7,383 nt of DNA from Deltaproteobacteria bacterium (GTDB taxonomy: Bacteria > Desulfobacterota > DSM-4660 > Desulfatiglandales > B25-G16), in contig CP070752.1 of the NCBI GenBank assembly GCA_020348625.1, forward strand, positions 2,667,529 to 2,674,911. Direction: 5' to 3'. Below, piece after piece: positions 5,117-7,383 of the stretch. The translations under genes and the position numbers were made by a program. Under the pieces are notes generated by a model, which was not told the origin of the DNA, did no database searches, and was given only the letters and a program-made list of their open reading frames with translations. The stretch's first letter is position 1. The number at the start of each line of letters is the position of its first letter.

Positions 5117-7383
5117 TTAGCCTTCTTCTGGTAGCCTCGCCAACTCTTCCCTGACCTTTTCCGCCTCGATTAGGGTGTCCAGCCGCTCGAAGATATTCAG
5201 GGCCTTCGCAAGATACTCACGAGCCTGGGCAACTTGGCCTTGCATCTTGTGGAGCCGGCCATAGTCTGCATAGGCCAACGCCAACTCGTTCTCGGCTTTG
5301 ATCTCTCGAAGCACAGCGATGCTACGTTCGAAGTGGGGTGCCGCCTGAGCGGGATTGGTTTTCAGGGCGATCTCGCCTAAGAGGCGGTGAGTGAACCCGA
5401 CATAATACCTCGCCCCACAGCGTTCTGCCATTTCCAGGCCTTCTTCGAGCGTCTGCCTCGCTTTTTCTTCCTCTCCGGCCAGCCAATACCCTTCGCCGAG
5501 GTAACACCTAAGGGGAGTTTCAAACGCCATGAAACCCCCAGCTCGAAAAATCGGCAAGATAGCAGACGTCAGAAGCTCAATTCCTCTGTTTGGTTTTCCG
5601 GCTCGGCACAAAGCCCATCCAAGACTTCTCTGCGACCGCGCTTTATCCCCAGGTGTTGGAGCCTTCTGGACCGCTAGCTCCCCATACTCTACCGCCTTAC
5701 CGAGGTCGCCTTTCCAAGAATAGGCCAATGAGAGGTGAGAGGCCGCAATAGAGATCATGCTGTTGTCCGAAAATTCCTGGGCAACGCTCAGTGCCTTTTG
5801 CCCTGCTTCCACCCCCTCGTCCCAGCGACCGAGATGTGAGCAGGCATTTATGGCCCCGACCCATCCCCTCATGTACCAGCGAAGGTTAAAACTCTTCTCC
5901 ATCGTTCGGAGGAGGTCTTCTTTCAAGGCCAGGACTCGGTCGTAGTCGCCCCTATCCGAATGACTCAATATTAAATACGCATATGCGTGCGCGGCATCTT
6001 CAGCATTCCCCCCAGCCTCACAGAGTTCAGCCGCTTTGGTCAGGGTTTGGATGGCCTGATCATAGTGGCCGAACGCAAAATGACAATGTCCCAAGCGGCC
6101 ATAGAACGCCCCCAGGAGCTCTGGATTCCCTAACCCCCTCGCCATGGGCTCATAGCGGATCAAAAGGTCGTAATACTCTTGGAACTTAAAGAGCAGCTCA
6201 ACCACGAACTCTTGGTTTACCAACAGGGAGATTCGCCGTTCTCGGTTCTCCTCGGTCTCTGGGAGGGTATCAAGGAGCTCCATGGCCTCATCAAAATAGG
6301 CATTAGCCTGCTCCATGGCGTTGAGATTGGCCGCCTTCTGGTTGGCCAGATCCAGATATTCCATCGCCTTGTCCGTATTGGCACTATGCGAGTAGTGGTA
6401 GGCCAGCAGTTCGCAGTATTCTTGGAGCCGGTCCGGGTAGAGGGCTTCTATGGCTCCTCCTATCTCTCCATGAATCTCCTTTCTCCTTTTGATAAGTAAG
6501 CTGTTATAGGCGACCTCTTGAGTAAGGGCGTGCTTGAAGATATAGGTCGATTGGGGATATATTCCCCTCTCATAGAGAAGCTCTGAGTCCTTTAAAACCG
6601 ATAGGTGTGATAACAATTCCTCTTGCGATATGCCCGTCACGCGCCTTATCAACTCATAGCTGAACTCCCTCCCAACTGCTGAAACTATCTGAAGGAGGCC
6701 CTTGATCTCCTCGGGCAGGGAGTCAACCCTGGCCATAATCACATCTTGAACCGTGGCGGGGATGGTCACCTCTTTGAGATCTTTTGCTATGCGATATCTG
6801 GCGTCCTCCTTCTCTATGATCTTTAGATCTTTCAGGGATTTTATTAACTCCTCTATGAAAAAGGGTACCCCTTCTGTCTTCTCAAGAACGAATTCCTCAA
6901 GCTCCTTATCAAGCTCCTCCGTGCCCAGGAGATGGGAGACCATGATGAGGCATTCGCGGTTGGAAAGCCGGTTCAACATTACCTGGCTGTGATAGGACTT
7001 GGCGCCCCAGGTGTGCACGAACTCTGGCCGGTAGGTGAATATCAATAAGATTCTTGCCTCGGGTATGCTCTCCAGCAGATGTTTTAACTGATCTTCTGAG
7101 CTTTTATCAATCCAGTGAAGATCCTCATAGGCCAAAATCAGGGGCCTGATCTCAGAACCCTTCAGGACAATTCGCTTGAATGCTTCAATAATTCGATCTT
7201 TCTTCAATTCAGGGCTCATGGAGATCTTGTCGATACCACTCTCTTTCACCGAAAAAAGCTCCAGAAGAAAAGGGAGGGCCGAATTTTCATCTGCCCCAAG
7301 TATTTTCAGGCCTCTTTTGACTTTTTCCCTGATCTCGAGATCCCCATCTCCCTCCAGGATATCGAAGTTTGCCTTCAGGATAT
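5117..7383 (-). CDS. STAND/AAA-type ATPase with C-terminal TPR repeats, N-terminus outside the window
   Basis: The frame is open to the right edge, so the 754 residues seen are the C-terminal part; a GTG at 7249 is internal, since family-like sequence (FDILEGDGDLEIREKV) continues upstream of it. Numbering from the first visible codon: Walker B-like LILAYEDLHWID at about 81-92, a sensor-like strand RILLIFTYRPE at 110-120, the conserved EGVPFFIEE at about 170-178, then a winged-helix-like region to about 310. The Walker A loop must lie off the edge. From about 320 to the end are at least seven TPR-like helical pairs, such as GHYDQAIQTLTKAAEL, GDLGKAVEYGELAVQKA and GQVAQAREYLAKALNIF. Proteins of this design usually carry an N-terminal class III adenylate/guanylate cyclase domain, but that part is not visible. 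The likely role is cytoplasmic signal sensing by protein-protein contacts; the ligand is unknown. It ends in TAA at 5117 and is about 1.1 kb from the leader promoter of the next gene, so a shared operon is unlikely. Confidence 0.9.
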   Translation of the reverse strand, partial: ILKANFDILEGDGDLEIREKVKRGLKILGADENSALPFLLELFSVKESGIDKISMSPELKKDRIIEAFKRIVLKGSEIRPLILAYEDLHWIDKSSEDQLKHLLESIPEARILLIFTYRPEFVHTWGAKSYHSQVMLNRLSNRECLIMVSHLLGTEELDKELEEFVLEKTEGVPFFIEELIKSLKDLKIIEKEDARYRIAKDLKEVTIPATVQDVIMARVDSLPEEIKGLLQIVSAVGREFSYELIRRVTGISQEELLSHLSVLKDSELLYERGIYPQSTYIFKHALTQEVAYNSLLIKRRKEIHGEIGGAIEALYPDRLQEYCELLAYHYSHSANTDKAMEYLDLANQKAANLNAMEQANAYFDEAMELLDTLPETEENRERRISLLVNQEFVVELLFKFQEYYDLLIRYEPMARGLGNPELLGAFYGRLGHCHFAFGHYDQAIQTLTKAAELCEAGGNAEDAAHAYAYLILSHSDRGDYDRVLALKEDLLRTMEKSFNLRWYMRGWVGAINACSHLGRWDEGVEAGQKALSVAQEFSDNSMISIAASHLSLAYSWKGDLGKAVEYGELAVQKAPTPGDKARSQRSLGWALCRAGKPNRGIELLTSAILPIFRAGGFMAFETPLRCYLGEGYWLAGEEEKARQTLEEGLEMAERCGARYYVGFTHRLLGEIALKTNPAQAAPHFERSIAVLREIKAENELALAYADYGRLHKMQGQVAQAREYLAKALNIFERLDTLIEAEKVREELARLPEEG

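Noticed and set aside
6179..6499. 106-codon plus-strand frame opposite the ATPase/TPR gene
   Set aside because: Antisense shadow of a well supported coding region with clear TPR and ATPase motifs on the minus strand.

Overview
The window reads as a piece of a bacterial chromosome of moderate GC content. The multiheme c-type cytochrome and the large cyclase-type STAND ATPase/TPR protein suggest an anaerobic or respiratory-versatile environmental bacterium, for example of the Desulfobacterota, Nitrospirota or NC10 type. That placement is inference from protein style; there is no rRNA or other phylogenetic marker here. All three convincing large genes lie on the minus strand. There is no tRNA, rRNA, CRISPR array, insertion sequence or recognisable transposase.

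Layout from left to right: 1-528 holds no convincing gene. 529-2676 (minus) encodes a 715-residue membrane-anchored cytochrome with a NapC/NirT-like head and 18 possible haem-attachment sites. 2677-2870 is a spacer with an interrupted palindrome. 2871-3653 (minus) encodes an exported or membrane-anchored protein of about seven ankyrin repeats. 3654-4019 is its upstream region and is the most unusual part of the window. Read on the minus strand it contains, in order: a TTGACA promoter whose spacer and -10 region hold a perfect 15-bp palindrome, a strong ribosome binding site, a 13-codon open reading frame, a hairpin whose left arm contains the stop codon and whose right arm is followed by TTTTGTGTT, and then about 220 nt of leader before the ankyrin gene. 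4020-5116 is gene-poor, with a possible histidine-kinase relic on the plus strand and several small palindromes. 5117-7383 (minus) is the C-terminal 754 residues of an AAA/STAND ATPase with TPR repeats, whose N-terminus lies beyond the right edge.

How the parts may work together: the cytochrome probably takes electrons from membrane quinol through its NapC-like head and passes them along a periplasmic chain of haems. The ankyrin protein is upstream on the same strand with no clear terminator between them, and it is predicted to be outside the cytoplasm, so it may assist this or another periplasmic protein. The palindromic promoter plus leader peptide plus hairpin could be the control region for both genes, as a translation-sensitive attenuator. 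This is the best candidate here for something undescribed, but it rests on sequence pattern alone. The ATPase/TPR protein is more likely a separate signalling gene.
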